DNA from: MAG-121220-bin8 sp964433845
GTDB taxonomy: Bacteria; Bacteroidota; Bacteroidia; Flavobacteriales; Flavobacteriaceae
Assembly: GCA_964433845.1 (NCBI GenBank)
Contig: CAYSTA010000005.1
Span: forward strand, 1-63,411
DNA length: 63,411 nt
Direction: 5' to 3'
In this document: positions 25,501-35,160 of the stretch, in pieces
How positions within the stretch are numbered: the stretch's first letter is position 1
Layout of the letters: every line of letters starts with the position of its first letter
Translations under genes and position numbers: made by a program
The notes under the pieces: model-generated
What the model was told of the DNA's origin: nothing
The model's input: the letters and a program-made list of their open reading frames with translations, nothing else
The model's database searches: none

Positions 25501-26532
25501 TTAATTTGATTTTTCTAAAGTAAAGGAAAATTCAGAACCTACACCATAATCACTTTCTACATACAATTTTTCATTATGAGCATCTACTATATGTTTAACA
25601 ATAGCAAGACCTAAACCCGAACCACCGCTTGATCTACTGCCAGAATTATCTACCCTATAAAATCTCTCAAATAATCTTTTGAAATGAACTTCTTTTATTC
25701 CCTGACCATTGTCAGTAATCCTAATTATAACTTTGTTTTCAACTATATCATCAACAGAAACCTCAGTAGTGCCTAATTCTTTGCCATATTTTATTGAGTT
25801 TTCAATTAAATTAGTTAAGACCTGATGAATTTTTTCTTGATCTGCAAAAACATTTAATGATCTAATTTTAGGGTCTATAGATAATGAAATTTGTTTTTTA
25901 CTTGACTGCAACTCAAGCATATCAAAAACATTATTTATTAAATAGATTATATTAAATTTTGATTTTTCTAATTTTAGATCCTCTGTCTCAAGCTTAGTTA
26001 TCATATCTAAATCTTTTACAATAAAGATTAATCTTTCTACAGCTTTTTCTGCTTTTTTTAAATATTTAAGATTAACTTCTTCATCCTTTAGTGCACCATC
26101 AATTAGAGTTAGTAAATAACTTTGAGAAGTAAATAGAGGTGTTTTTAATTCATGAGCTAAATTTCCTATAAAATCGCGTCTAAAGTTTTCTTTTTCTTTC
26201 ATTGATTTGATTTCAGTTTGACTCTCCTTTGAAAATTTTTTAAGATTTTCTATCAATTGATCCATATTAGTTAAAACAAGAGAATTTTCTTCTATATTAT
26301 CTTTTGGAATTAAGTCATGATAAAGATTTCTAATTTTTTTTAAAACAAAAATTTCTAAAAAAAAATAAACTAAAACAAAAGAGACTATAAATAGAGAAGT
26401 AATAAAAATTAGTAAATTAATAGAGTTTTTTTCTTCCAAAGAATTATATAAAAAAAATACAATAACTGTTACTAAACTAAGAATACCTGAAACTAATAAA
26501 GACTGTAATACTGATTTGTTAAATGACGACAT
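25501..26532 (-). CDS. Sensor histidine kinase (PhoR-like)
   Basis: 343 residues. Two membrane helices (about 10-30 and 38-62) with almost no periplasmic loop suggest sensing within the membrane or cytoplasm. A short linker leads to the DHp domain with phospho-acceptor His127 in NLAHELKTPL. A HATPase domain follows with LIENSIKYGK (N box), RITDNGQGI and the GSGLGLAIVKHI G box. It sits 4 bp after its response regulator gene. Signal unknown; a PhoR-like phosphate role is only an analogy. Confidence 0.93.
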   Translation of the reverse strand: MSSFNKSVLQSLLVSGILSLVTVIVFFLYNSLEEKNSINLLIFITSLFIVSFVLVYFFLEIFVLKKIRNLYHDLIPKDNIEENSLVLTNMDQLIENLKKFSKESQTEIKSMKEKENFRRDFIGNLAHELKTPLFTSQSYLLTLIDGALKDEEVNLKYLKKAEKAVERLIFIVKDLDMITKLETEDLKLEKSKFNIIYLINNVFDMLELQSSKKQISLSIDPKIRSLNVFADQEKIHQVLTNLIENSIKYGKELGTTEVSVDDIVENKVIIRITDNGQGIKEVHFKRLFERFYRVDNSGSRSSGGSGLGLAIVKHIVDAHNEKLYVESDYGVGSEFSFTLEKSN

Positions 26533-26536
26533 AAAA

Positions 26537-27217
26537 TCATTGGGTAAACTTATATCCTACCCCTTTAATTGTTTTAAAATACGAATCTCCGATTTTTTCT
26601 CTTAATTTTCTAATATGAACATCAATTGTTCTGTCTCCTACTATTACTTGAGAGCCCCAAACACTATTCATTATTTCATCACGAGTGAAAACTTTTCCTG
26701 GTTTAGAAGCTAAAAGAAATAATAATTCAAATTCTTTTCTAGGCAGAGTTAAATCTTTTTTATCTTTTATAATTTTATATTCATTTCTGTCTATAACTAA
26801 ATCATTCAACTCTAATTTTAGAATTTTATTTTTTGTAGAATTAATTCTCTTAAAAATGGAGTCGATTTTTTTTAATAAAATTTTAGGTTTTACCGGTTTT
26901 GAAATATAGTCATCTCCACCAGCATCAAAAGCTGCTATTTGTGTAAAGTCTTCACTTCTAGCACTTAAAAAAATTATCCTAGTATTATCTAATGAAGAAA
27001 TTGTCTTAATTTTAGAACAAGCCTCAATCCCATCCATTTCTGGCATCATGACATCCAATAAAATAATTTGTGGAATAAATAATTTAGCTTTTTTAATAGC
27101 TTCCCTACCATTAGAAGCGCTCTTAACATCATATCCAGCTAAAGCAAGGTTATACCTTAAAATTTCTACAATATCAGGATCATCATCAACAACTAAAATC
27201 TTTGGAAGGATGGACAT
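26537..27217 (-). CDS. OmpR/PhoB-family response regulator
   Basis: 226 residues from ATG 27217 (MSILPKILVVDDDPDIVEIL). An upstream TTG at 27235 would only add six residues. The receiver domain has the DDD acidic pocket and phospho-acceptor Asp55 in IILLDVMMPEMDG, with a conserved Lys in YISKPVKP. The C-terminal winged helix ends VWGSQVIVGDRTIDVHIRKLREKIG followed by IKGVGYKF. Paired with the histidine kinase downstream. Divergent from the LuxE-like gene with a 99-bp spacer. Confidence 0.94.
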   Translation of the reverse strand: MSILPKILVVDDDPDIVEILRYNLALAGYDVKSASNGREAIKKAKLFIPQIILLDVMMPEMDGIEACSKIKTISSLDNTRIIFLSARSEDFTQIAAFDAGGDDYISKPVKPKILLKKIDSIFKRINSTKNKILKLELNDLVIDRNEYKIIKDKKDLTLPRKEFELLFLLASKPGKVFTRDEIMNSVWGSQVIVGDRTIDVHIRKLREKIGDSYFKTIKGVGYKFTQ

Positions 27218-27316
27218 TTTAATAAATTTATTCAAAATTAATTTTAATTACATTTTAATTAACAATAAGTTAATACAGGCCTTAATATTAAATTTACAAT
27301 GTAATTTTATCGTGCA

Positions 27317-28309
27317 TTGATTAAATTTGAAATTAAAAATTTGAATCCATTCAAAATTAAATCTGAACTAGACTTTAAATTTAATGCGATTGCTTTATTT
27401 AATAAGCAATTCAATAATAACTTAGTTTATAATCAATACTGTAAGTTATTAAAAATAAAATCAACTGAAGTTAAAGAATTAAAACATATCCCATTTTTAC
27501 CAATTCAATTTTTTAAAACGCACAAAATTGTTTCAAATAAAAATAATGTTTCACATATTTTTAAAAGTAGTGGAACAGGGGGAAATAAAAGCACAAATTA
27601 TGTTTCTAATATTGATAATTATATTAAAAGTTTTAGAACATGTTTTAAATTATTTTATGGTCCTATAGAAAATTATGTTTTTTTAGCACTTTTACCTTCT
27701 TATATAGAACAAAAAAACTCTTCTCTTGTTTTTATGGTTAACAATTTTATTAAAACTTCCAATCATAATGAAAGTGAATTTTACTTAGATAACTATAAAA
27801 AATTATTTTCTGTTTTAAAAAAAACAAGTAATGAAAAAAAAAAAATAATTCTTTTTGGGATTAGTTATGCTTTGTTAGATTTTGCTAAAAAACACCCTAT
27901 TAAAATAAAAGATTTAATTATTATTGAAACTGGAGGAATGAAAGGAAGAAAAAAGGAAATAACTAGAAGCGAACTTCATTTAAAACTGAACAAAGGTTTT
28001 GGCACAAAACATATCCACTCAGAGTATGGAATGACAGAATTATTCTCTCAAGCATATTCTTTAAAAAATGGAAAGTTTCAAAATCCGCCTTGGATGAAAA
28101 CACTTATAAGAAATATCAACAACCCATTGATGGTTTCAAATTCTGGGAAAGGAGCTATAAATATAATTGATCTAGCAAATGAACATTCATGTGCTTTTAT
28201 AGCTACTGATGATATTGGAGAAGTTTTTAAAAATAAGTCGTATACAGTTAGTGGTAGAATTAGTGAAGCTGAAATAAGAGGGTGTAACCTAATGTTTAAT
28301 GACAATTAA
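27317..28309 (+). CDS. LuxE-like acyl-protein synthetase domain protein
   Basis: 330 residues. The pattern IPFLPIQFFKTHKIVS, then FKSSGTGGNKST (nucleotide-binding loop), then FGTKHIHSEYGMTELFSQAYS belongs to the LuxE / phenylacetate-CoA-ligase-like adenylate-forming family. LuxE activates fatty acids as acyl-AMP. No luxCDAB genes are present, so luciferase support can be ruled out locally and the substrate is unknown. Start TTG at 27317. The 3' end overlaps tyrS by 21 bp in convergent orientation. Confidence 0.82.
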   Translation: MIKFEIKNLNPFKIKSELDFKFNAIALFNKQFNNNLVYNQYCKLLKIKSTEVKELKHIPFLPIQFFKTHKIVSNKNNVSHIFKSSGTGGNKSTNYVSNIDNYIKSFRTCFKLFYGPIENYVFLALLPSYIEQKNSSLVFMVNNFIKTSNHNESEFYLDNYKKLFSVLKKTSNEKKKIILFGISYALLDFAKKHPIKIKDLIIIETGGMKGRKKEITRSELHLKLNKGFGTKHIHSEYGMTELFSQAYSLKNGKFQNPPWMKTLIRNINNPLMVSNSGKGAINIIDLANEHSCAFIATDDIGEVFKNKSYTVSGRISEAEIRGCNLMFNDN

Positions 28310-29584
28310 AAAATAATTCTTTTTTCCCCTTTGTGCTAAAATATATTTATCACAAATTAAATTTGATTTAGATAGTCTATCCGTATCCTTTATTTTATCC
28401 TTATTAATTGAAATAGAATTTTCTTTAATGGCTCTATTGATTTCCGATTTTGACGATAAAAACCCTACTTTATAAAGAAATTCTTGAACAACCGGATTAG
28501 TGTTTAAATATTTTAAAGAGACTGTTGCCTGGGGAACACCAGAAAAAACATCTAAAAAAGTATTTTCATCCAATGAACTTAATTCATCAGATGTTGATTT
28601 TCCAAACAAAATGTTAGATGCAATAATTGCCTTTTCTAGATCATCATCGGAATGAACTAATGTAGTTAAATATGAAGCAATTATTTTTTGCAAATATCTA
28701 AGATGAGGAGTTTTCTTATGTTGTTTAACAAATTTTTTAATTTCCTCTTCAGAATAAAAAGTAAATATTTTAATGTACTTAACAGCATCCTCATCAGAAA
28801 TATTCAGCCAATATTGATAAAATTTATATGGAGATGTTCTGTTTTTATCAAGCCAAACGTTGCCCTCCTCAGTTTTTCCAAATTTAGTACCATCCGTCTT
28901 AGTAATCAAAGGACATGTTAAAGCAAAAACTTTTTTGCCAGTTTTTTTTCTAATTAATTCTGTTCCACTTGTAATGTTTCCCCATTGGTCACTTCCTCCC
29001 ATTTGAAGAATACAATTTTGATTTTTAAATAAATGATAAAAATCATAAGCTTGTATAATTTGATATGTAAATTCTGTAAAAGACATACCTTCTTTAGAGT
29101 CCTTACTCAATCTCTTTTTAACAGAATCCTTAGCAACCATATAATTTACAGTCAAGTGCTTTCCAATATCTCTAATAAAATCTATAAGCTTAATATTATT
29201 AAACCAATCGTTATTATTACAAATAACAGCAGCATTTTTGTCTTTTGAATCGAAATTCAAAAATTTTGATAGCTGAATTTTTATTCCATTAATATTTTTT
29301 TCTAAATCAAGTTTACTTAAAAGATTTCTTTCAGATGATTTTCCAGAAGGATCTCCTATCATTCCTGTTGCGCCCCCAATTAAAACAATTGGTTTGTGGC
29401 CTGATTTTTGGAAATGCATTAAAATTAAAATCTGTACTAGACTTCCTATATGTAATGAATCGGCTGTTGGGTCAAAACCAATATAACCTGTAGACGAACT
29501 TTCTAATAATTTTTCTTCACATCCAGGAATAATATCTTGAAGCATTCCTCTCCAACGTAATTCATTAATAAAGTTCTTTGACAC
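28289..29584 (-). CDS. tyrS: Tyrosyl-tRNA synthetase
   Basis: 431 residues. Class I aminoacyl-tRNA synthetase. The HIGH-type motif is GFDPTADSLHIGSLVQILILM (split here as GFDPTADS then LHIGS, about 34-46). The KMSKS equivalent is KTDGTKFGKTEEGN, the KFGK form typical of TyrS. A C-terminal S4 domain follows (VGFLSSKSEINRAIKENSIS). The start is GTG at 29584, the only sensible start in frame. Oriented towards the LuxE-like gene and divergent from the epimerase gene. Confidence 0.95.
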   Translation of the reverse strand: MSKNFINELRWRGMLQDIIPGCEEKLLESSSTGYIGFDPTADSLHIGSLVQILILMHFQKSGHKPIVLIGGATGMIGDPSGKSSERNLLSKLDLEKNINGIKIQLSKFLNFDSKDKNAAVICNNNDWFNNIKLIDFIRDIGKHLTVNYMVAKDSVKKRLSKDSKEGMSFTEFTYQIIQAYDFYHLFKNQNCILQMGGSDQWGNITSGTELIRKKTGKKVFALTCPLITKTDGTKFGKTEEGNVWLDKNRTSPYKFYQYWLNISDEDAVKYIKIFTFYSEEEIKKFVKQHKKTPHLRYLQKIIASYLTTLVHSDDDLEKAIIASNILFGKSTSDELSSLDENTFLDVFSGVPQATVSLKYLNTNPVVQEFLYKVGFLSSKSEINRAIKENSISINKDKIKDTDRLSKSNLICDKYILAQRGKKNYFLIVIKH

Positions 29585-29598
29585 AATACAAATTTTAA

Positions 29599-29606
29599 CA
29601 AATATA
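29599..29606 (-). promoter_or_regulatory. Possible -7 box for tyrS
   Basis: TATATTTG on the minus strand, 14 bp before the tyrS GTG, matches TAnnTTTG. The implied mRNA leader would be only a few bases. No exact TTTG lies at 19-bp spacing, so the call rests on the -7 box and its position. Confidence 0.4.
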
Positions 29607-29657
29607 TATCTCTAAAATAAAAGAAAAAAGTAATTCAAAAAATAGTACATTAGAGTT

Positions 29658-30659
29658 ATGATTTTAGTAACAGGAGGAACAGGTCTAGTGGGGTGCAATT
29701 TATTGTATTTACTTATTAACAATAATAAAAAAGTTATAGCCCTAAAAAGAAAGAATAGTAATGTAGAAAATGTAAAAAAAGTTTTTTCTTCATATTCAAA
29801 TAATCATAGAGAATTATTTAATAAAATTAATTGGATAAATGGAGACATTAATGATCTAGAAAGTCTTTCAACTGCTTTTAAAAATGTTAGCGAAGTATAT
29901 CACTGTGCAGCATTTATTTCTTTTGATAAAAAAGATCTGGCATCTATGCAAAAAATAAATGTTGAAGGAACTGCTAATATAATAAACTGTGCTCTAGATT
30001 TTAAAATCCAAAAATTATGTTATGTTAGTACAATAGCTGCAATTGGATTAAGTACAAGTAAATTTACTGATGAAAATACTGAATGGATAGATAATAAAAA
30101 TCCATATTCCCAAACAAAAAAAAATGCAGAAATGGAAGTATGGAGAGGAATTTCAGAGGGTCTGAATGCTGTGATTGTAAATCCAGGAGTAATAATTGGA
30201 AGTGGGTTTTGGAAAAGAGGAAGCGGAGCTTTTTTTACACAAATAAGTAGAGGAATGAATTATTATCCTGTAGGGAAAACAGGTTTTATATGTGTTAAAG
30301 ATGTTGTTAATATAATGCATGAATTGATGGAAAAAAACATTTTCTCAGAAAGATTCATTTTAGTCGCTGAAAATTGGTCTTTCAAAGAGTTTTTAATAAA
30401 AGTAAGTCACTCATTAAATATAGATCCTCCTAAGAAACAAGCTGGAAAGATTTTGATGGAAATAGCTCTTATATATGATTTTATAGTAAGTAAAATAAGA
30501 GGGAAAAGAAGAAGATTAAATAGGGCTTCTATAGAATCCTCTAATTCTTCTGCTAATTATTCAAACTCTAAAATTTCATCAAAACTTAATTATACTTTTA
30601 GAAAAATTGAGAAATCAATTGAAGAAACATGCTTAATTTTTAAAAATCAATTTAATTGA
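29658..30659 (+). CDS. NAD-dependent epimerase/dehydratase (extended SDR)
   Basis: 333 residues. The Rossmann motif TGGTGLVG is at 5-12 and the SDR catalytic pair Tyr150/Lys154 is in YSQTKKNAE; Ser/Thr of VSTIAAIG near 123-130 completes the triad. The middle part resembles dihydroflavonol-reductase-like SDRs (AAFISFDKKD, then NVEGTANII). The substrate is not readable. It is convergent with, and overlaps by 8 bp, the DUF4296 gene. Confidence 0.85.
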   Translation: MILVTGGTGLVGCNLLYLLINNNKKVIALKRKNSNVENVKKVFSSYSNNHRELFNKINWINGDINDLESLSTAFKNVSEVYHCAAFISFDKKDLASMQKINVEGTANIINCALDFKIQKLCYVSTIAAIGLSTSKFTDENTEWIDNKNPYSQTKKNAEMEVWRGISEGLNAVIVNPGVIIGSGFWKRGSGAFFTQISRGMNYYPVGKTGFICVKDVVNIMHELMEKNIFSERFILVAENWSFKEFLIKVSHSLNIDPPKKQAGKILMEIALIYDFIVSKIRGKRRRLNRASIESSNSSANYSNSKISSKLNYTFRKIEKSIEETCLIFKNQFN

Positions 30660-31035
30660 TTTTATTTAATGAATCTATCCTTTTTTTAGTATGAACTTCT
30701 AAATCTATAGAAAGAGAATCTTTCAGAAGTTTTAGCTTTGTTTCTAGTTTTGAATATATTCTTAAATATAGCTTGGGGTTAGAAGCATAATAAAAATTAC
30801 TTTCAGAAAAAATTATTGAGTCAATTTTATGTTTTTTAAATAGTAAAGAATCCTTAATATTATAATAATTTAATTCCGATCTGTTTCTAAAAGCTCTACT
30901 TGAATTAATTATATTTATATCAAATAAAAAATTTACCATTTGATCCTCAGACATTAAGTTTTGAGGGATCTTTTTTTCTTTATTAATACATGAAAATAGC
31001 ATTGTTAAAATTAACAGGATAATTATTTTTTTCAT
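30652..31035 (-). CDS. DUF4296 lipoprotein
   Basis: 127 residues. MKKIIILLILTMLFSC is a lipoprotein signal. The DUF4296 pattern follows: LMSEDQMVNFLFDINIINSS, then LFKKHKIDSIIFSESNFYYA, then a helical YSKLETKLKLLKDSL tail. Function unknown; Bacteroidota-specific. Its ATG overlaps the pyrC stop as ATGA (31032-31035), so expression is coupled to pyrC. Confidence 0.85.
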   Translation of the reverse strand: MKKIIILLILTMLFSCINKEKKIPQNLMSEDQMVNFLFDINIINSSRAFRNRSELNYYNIKDSLLFKKHKIDSIIFSESNFYYASNPKLYLRIYSKLETKLKLLKDSLSIDLEVHTKKRIDSLNKIN

Positions 31036-32369
31036 CTGTCAAATGTTAATTTTTTACCATAAGGCACTGGATCAAAATTTCCATCATTATATGCCAACTT
31101 ACCATTAATAATTGTATGTGTGACTTTTGAATCAAATATACAATTCTCAAATGGTGACCAATTGCATTTATATAGAATATTACTTTTTTCCACTTTCCAA
31201 GACCTATTAAGATCAATTAATACTAAATCTGCAAAATATCCCTTTCTAATATATCCCCTATTTTTAATTTGAAATAAATCAGCAGGATTATGACACATTT
31301 TAGTTACAATTTTTTCTAGAGTAATTTTATTATTAAAATAATGCTGGATCATTGAAACTAATCCATGTTGAACTAATGGTCCCCCTGATGGGCATTCCAA
31401 ATATTTTTTTGATTTTTCTTCAATTGTATGAGGAGCATGGTCTGTTGCAATTATATCTATTTTATCATTATTCAAAGCTTCCCATAATGCTTCTCTATCA
31501 TGTTTTGACTTAATAGCTGGGTTCCATTTTATTAATGATTTTTTTTCATTATAATCTTCATCAGAAAACCACAAATGATGAACACAAACCTCAGATGTAA
31601 TTTTTTTATCTTTCAGTGAAACATCATTTCTAAATAAAAGAGATTCGCTTTTAGTAGATAAATGAAAGACATGAAGTCTAGCCTCAGTCTGTTTTGCAAG
31701 TTTTATAATTTTTATTGTTGATTCAAAACAAGCTTCTTCAGATCTAATTATAGGGTGATATTTAAAAGGAATATCATTTCCATACTTAGATTTATAATGG
31801 TTTAAATTTTTGTTTATAATTTTTTCATCTTCACTATGTACTGCAATTAAAAGATCTGTTTCTTCAAAAATTTTTTTTAGAACATTTTGATCATCAACTA
31901 GCATATTTCCAGTTGATGAACCTAAAAATAGTTTTAATGCAGCTACATTATTTTTGTCTAGCTTTTTAATTTCTTCAATATTATCATTTGTTCCACCAAA
32001 CATAAAAGAGTAATTAGCATATGAATTGTTTTTAGCTATTTCAAACTTATTATCAAGATCATTAATAGTTGTAGTTTGTGGAATTGTATTTGGCATTTCG
32101 ATAAACGTTGTAACGCCTCCAGCTATTGCTGCCTTTGATTCTGAATTAATAGTAGCTTTATGAGTTAGTCCTGGTTCTCTAAAGTGCACCTGATCATCTA
32201 TGACGCCAGGAATTAAAACCTTATTACTTGCATCTATTAATTTGTATTGACTCTCAAACGGAATATCAATTGATATATCACTTATTAAATCTCCCTTTAT
32301 CAAAATATCAGATTTAAATATCTTACCTTCATTGACTATCTGAGCATTTTTTATCAATATATCTGACAT
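31032..32369 (-). CDS. pyrC: Dihydroorotase
   Basis: 445 residues. Amidohydrolase of pyrimidine synthesis that closes carbamoyl-aspartate to dihydroorotate. Signature DDQVHFREPGLTHKATI holds the metal-binding His-x-His variant (QVHFREP) and the substrate Arg; FIEMPNT follows, then the metal Asp in IATDHAPHT near the C-terminal third. A type I, 440-residue enzyme. The start overlaps the stop of the upstream mannosyltransferase gene by one base (32369). Confidence 0.92.
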   Translation of the reverse strand: MSDILIKNAQIVNEGKIFKSDILIKGDLISDISIDIPFESQYKLIDASNKVLIPGVIDDQVHFREPGLTHKATINSESKAAIAGGVTTFIEMPNTIPQTTTINDLDNKFEIAKNNSYANYSFMFGGTNDNIEEIKKLDKNNVAALKLFLGSSTGNMLVDDQNVLKKIFEETDLLIAVHSEDEKIINKNLNHYKSKYGNDIPFKYHPIIRSEEACFESTIKIIKLAKQTEARLHVFHLSTKSESLLFRNDVSLKDKKITSEVCVHHLWFSDEDYNEKKSLIKWNPAIKSKHDREALWEALNNDKIDIIATDHAPHTIEEKSKKYLECPSGGPLVQHGLVSMIQHYFNNKITLEKIVTKMCHNPADLFQIKNRGYIRKGYFADLVLIDLNRSWKVEKSNILYKCNWSPFENCIFDSKVTHTIINGKLAYNDGNFDPVPYGKKLTFDR

Positions 32370-33103
32370 TATTTTTTATTTTTTTTATAAAAGTAGCTTA
32401 AGATTTTTAATTTAATTAATCCAAAAATAGCTTCAAATATTATATCTCCACTCATTTTCGATTCCCCATGAATTCTATCTTTAAAAATTATTGGAATTTC
32501 TAAAATTCTAAAGTTATTTATAAAAGCCTTGAACTTTAATTCAATCTGATATGCATAACCATTAAAAAGAATTGATTTTAAATCAATCTTATGTAAAACT
32601 TCTTTTTTGTAACCAACAAAACCAGAAGTTGCATCATAAACAGGTAAACCAGTTATTATTCTTGAATAAATAGAAGCAAAATATGAAAGTATTATTCTAC
32701 TTAAAGGCCAATTAACGACATTTATTCCATTAACATATCTTGATCCAATAATAACATCACAATTTGAGTTATCAAGTTCTTTTTGCATTCTGACTAAGTC
32801 TTCTGGATCATGAGATAAATCCGCATCCATTTCAAAAATATAATCGTATCCCTTATTTAAAGCCCAATTAAAACCGTGCGTATAAGCCTTTCCTAAACCC
32901 TCTTTTTTAATTCTGGATTCTAAAAAAATTCTCGATTTATATTTATTAGAATATTTTTTAACAAGTTTAGCAGTACCATCAGGTGAACTGTCATCAACAA
33001 CCAAAACATTAAAAAAAATAGATAGTTTTATAATTCTTTCTAAAAGAATAGAAATATTTTCTAATTCATTATAGGTAGGAATAATAACTATAGATTTGGT
33101 CAT
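32369..33103 (-). CDS. Polyprenol-monophosphomannose-synthase-like GT2 glycosyltransferase
   Basis: 244 residues, a single GT-A domain. SIVIIPTYNELENI opens the fold, VLVVDDSSPDGTA binds the nucleotide sugar, and FEMDADLSHDPEDL is the DxD-type metal site. GSRYVNG and DATSGFVGYKK follow. It matches dolichol/polyprenol-phosphate mannose synthases lacking the C-terminal membrane domain. It would charge a lipid carrier at the inner face of the membrane. Upstream gene of a tight run with pyrC and the DUF4296 gene. Confidence 0.88.
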   Translation of the reverse strand: MTKSIVIIPTYNELENISILLERIIKLSIFFNVLVVDDSSPDGTAKLVKKYSNKYKSRIFLESRIKKEGLGKAYTHGFNWALNKGYDYIFEMDADLSHDPEDLVRMQKELDNSNCDVIIGSRYVNGINVVNWPLSRIILSYFASIYSRIITGLPVYDATSGFVGYKKEVLHKIDLKSILFNGYAYQIELKFKAFINNFRILEIPIIFKDRIHGESKMSGDIIFEAIFGLIKLKILSYFYKKNKK

Positions 33104-33213
33104 AATCTAATTTTATTACAAAAATACAGTTTTAATAAACTAATAAATATACTTTCCGTTCAATAGACCAAAATAATGCTAATTTTGAATCAATGGAATA
33201 TAAATTATAATTA

Positions 33214-33843
33214 ATGGAAACTTGGATAAAAATTCTAATAATTTTATCAACCATATTAATTCTTTGGGGAAGAATAATAGGCGGAAAAAAATTTCAATAT
33301 TTAATTAAATTTTGGAATATACATAGATATTTTATTTTTAAATCAGGGTATACAATCCCTATTTTTAATGCTCTTAATATCTTAATGCTTTTCTTAAGAG
33401 TTGTTCTTATTTCACTTTTTATATCTATATATATTTTACCCAAAGAATTTTCAGAGTTTTCATTATATAATTTTTCTATTATTTCTGGATTAATGTTAAT
33501 CTATATTGGAGTAAAATTTTTAATTGAAAAAATTTTATCAATAATGATAAATTATTATGATCTTTTAAGCGAAATTAACAGATACAGAATTGGATTTAAA
33601 AATCTTATGGCAGTTCATTTATATTTTTATTTATTATTAATAATTTTTAATCCCATTTCCTCTAATTTAATAGTTTTAATAAGTATTATTTTATTTTTTA
33701 ATTATATATTATTCTCTTCATATTATATCTTAAAAAAAACTATAAATAAAACTTATAAAAATCTTATTTATTTTATTTTGTACCTTTGCACGTTCGAAAT
33801 AGCACCAGTATTTTTATTATTCTGGTATGCATTTAAATTTTGA
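33214..33843 (+). CDS. DUF4271 membrane protein
   Basis: 209 residues with about six membrane helices and very few charged residues after the first 40. Order and position directly before hemD match the Bacteroidota DUF4271 family, unknown function. Its TGA stop ends 5 bp before the hemD ATG. ATG start at 33214, 110 bp from the divergent mannosyltransferase gene. Confidence 0.8.
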   Translation: METWIKILIILSTILILWGRIIGGKKFQYLIKFWNIHRYFIFKSGYTIPIFNALNILMLFLRVVLISLFISIYILPKEFSEFSLYNFSIISGLMLIYIGVKFLIEKILSIMINYYDLLSEINRYRIGFKNLMAVHLYFYLLLIIFNPISSNLIVLISIILFFNYILFSSYYILKKTINKTYKNLIYFILYLCTFEIAPVFLLFWYAFKF

Positions 33844-33848
33844 ATTAT

Positions 33849-34595
33849 ATGAAGGTAAAGTCTATTTTAGTTTCTCAACCAAGTCCTACAATTGAAAATT
33901 CACCATATTATCAATTAAAAACGAAAAGAAAAGTAAAAATTGATTTCATTCCTTTTATTCATGTTGAAGGAGTTAGCGCTAGAGAAGTTCGTCATCAAAA
34001 AATTGATTTATCTAAATTTTCAGCTATTATATTAACCAGCAGAAATGCCGTAGATCATTTTTTTAGAGTGGCTGAAGAAATGAGATTCCCAATTCCTAAT
34101 GCTCTTAAATACTTTTGCTTATCAGAGGCTGTAGCATTCTATTTACAAAAATATGTTGTGTATAGAAAAAGAAAAATTTATGTGGGTGGAAGATCTTTTG
34201 ATGACTTATCATTGCAAATAGCCAAATATAATGAAGAAAGTTTTTTGATTCCCTGTTCTAATGTTTTATCCCCAGCTATTCCTAAAAAATTGAATGATCT
34301 AGAAGTCAAATGGGTTCAGGGCACTTTTTATAAGACCGTAATCAGCGATCTTTCTAAGTTGAAAAATGTATACTATGATATTTTAGTTTTCTTCAGTCCT
34401 TCAGGGATAGAGTCTTTATTTTCAAATTTTCCCGATTTTAAACAAAATGACACCAGAATAGCAGCCTATGGAAGTTCAACTATTAAAGCTGCTAAAGATG
34501 CAGGTTTAAGAATTGACATTTCTGCACCTGCACCAAAAATTTCTTCAATGTCTAAAGCATTAGATATCTATATAGAAAAAGTTAACAAAAAATAA
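33849..34595 (+). CDS. hemD: Uroporphyrinogen-III synthase
   Basis: 248 residues from ATG 33849 (MKVKSILVSQPSPTIENSPY); a TTG three codons upstream overlaps DUF4271 and is unlikely. It closes hydroxymethylbilane to uroporphyrinogen III in heme synthesis. Family features: IILTSRNAVDHFFRVAEEM near 60-78, KYFCLSEAVAFYLQK and the VFFSPSGIESLF motif near 180. Other heme genes are not adjacent apart from hemW at the left end of the window. Confidence 0.88.
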   Translation: MKVKSILVSQPSPTIENSPYYQLKTKRKVKIDFIPFIHVEGVSAREVRHQKIDLSKFSAIILTSRNAVDHFFRVAEEMRFPIPNALKYFCLSEAVAFYLQKYVVYRKRKIYVGGRSFDDLSLQIAKYNEESFLIPCSNVLSPAIPKKLNDLEVKWVQGTFYKTVISDLSKLKNVYYDILVFFSPSGIESLFSNFPDFKQNDTRIAAYGSSTIKAAKDAGLRIDISAPAPKISSMSKALDIYIEKVNKK

Positions 34596-34597
34596 AT

Positions 34598-35143
34598 TTA
34601 TAATCTGCTTTTAAAAGATTTAATAAATCTATCAAAATCTTCTTGGGACTTTATTGATTTATATTGATCCTTTTTAAAAAGCTCTAAGTATATTTCTAGT
34701 TGCTTTGGAATTAAATAGCCTCTAACAGGAGTAATTAAATTCATTTTTTCATCAAAAAAAAGAGTGGTAGGATATGCATTTATTCCTAAAAATTGAGTGA
34801 GCTGATGAGAAGAATTCCTGCTTTGAGACTTGCTTTTATCATAACGGATATTTTCAAATTTTCTTCCCATAAAATTTATTACTTCATTACCTTCTCCGTT
34901 AAATTTTACAGCATAATAATGTTTATTAATAAAATCCGCAATAAACTTATTCTGAAAAGTATTTTTTTCCATTAATTTACAAGGACCACACCAATTGGTG
35001 TAAACATCCATGATTATATTTTTTGGTAAAGTTTTTTGGGCTTCTATAGCTTTTTCAAAACTGAGCCAATTAATTTCTTGTGAAAAATTAATAAAAAAAC
35101 TTAAAAAAAATATTAAAAATAAACCTCTATTCAATTTAAACAT
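34598..35143 (-). CDS. Exported thioredoxin-fold protein
   Basis: 181 residues with signal peptide MFKLNRGLFLIFFLSFFINFS then Q. The thioredoxin active site is VYTNWCGPCKLMEKNTF, with a CGPC pair near 52-55. The cis-Pro loop is GINAYPTTLFFDE. It resembles the thioredoxin_7/DUF255-like periplasmic reductases of Bacteroidota. Its redox partner is not in the window. Convergent with hemD (2-bp gap) and 17 bp downstream of the POT transporter gene. Confidence 0.85.
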   Translation of the reverse strand: MFKLNRGLFLIFFLSFFINFSQEINWLSFEKAIEAQKTLPKNIIMDVYTNWCGPCKLMEKNTFQNKFIADFINKHYYAVKFNGEGNEVINFMGRKFENIRYDKSKSQSRNSSHQLTQFLGINAYPTTLFFDEKMNLITPVRGYLIPKQLEIYLELFKKDQYKSIKSQEDFDRFIKSFKSRL

Positions 35144-35160
35144 TCAAGCAATAATAAAAA

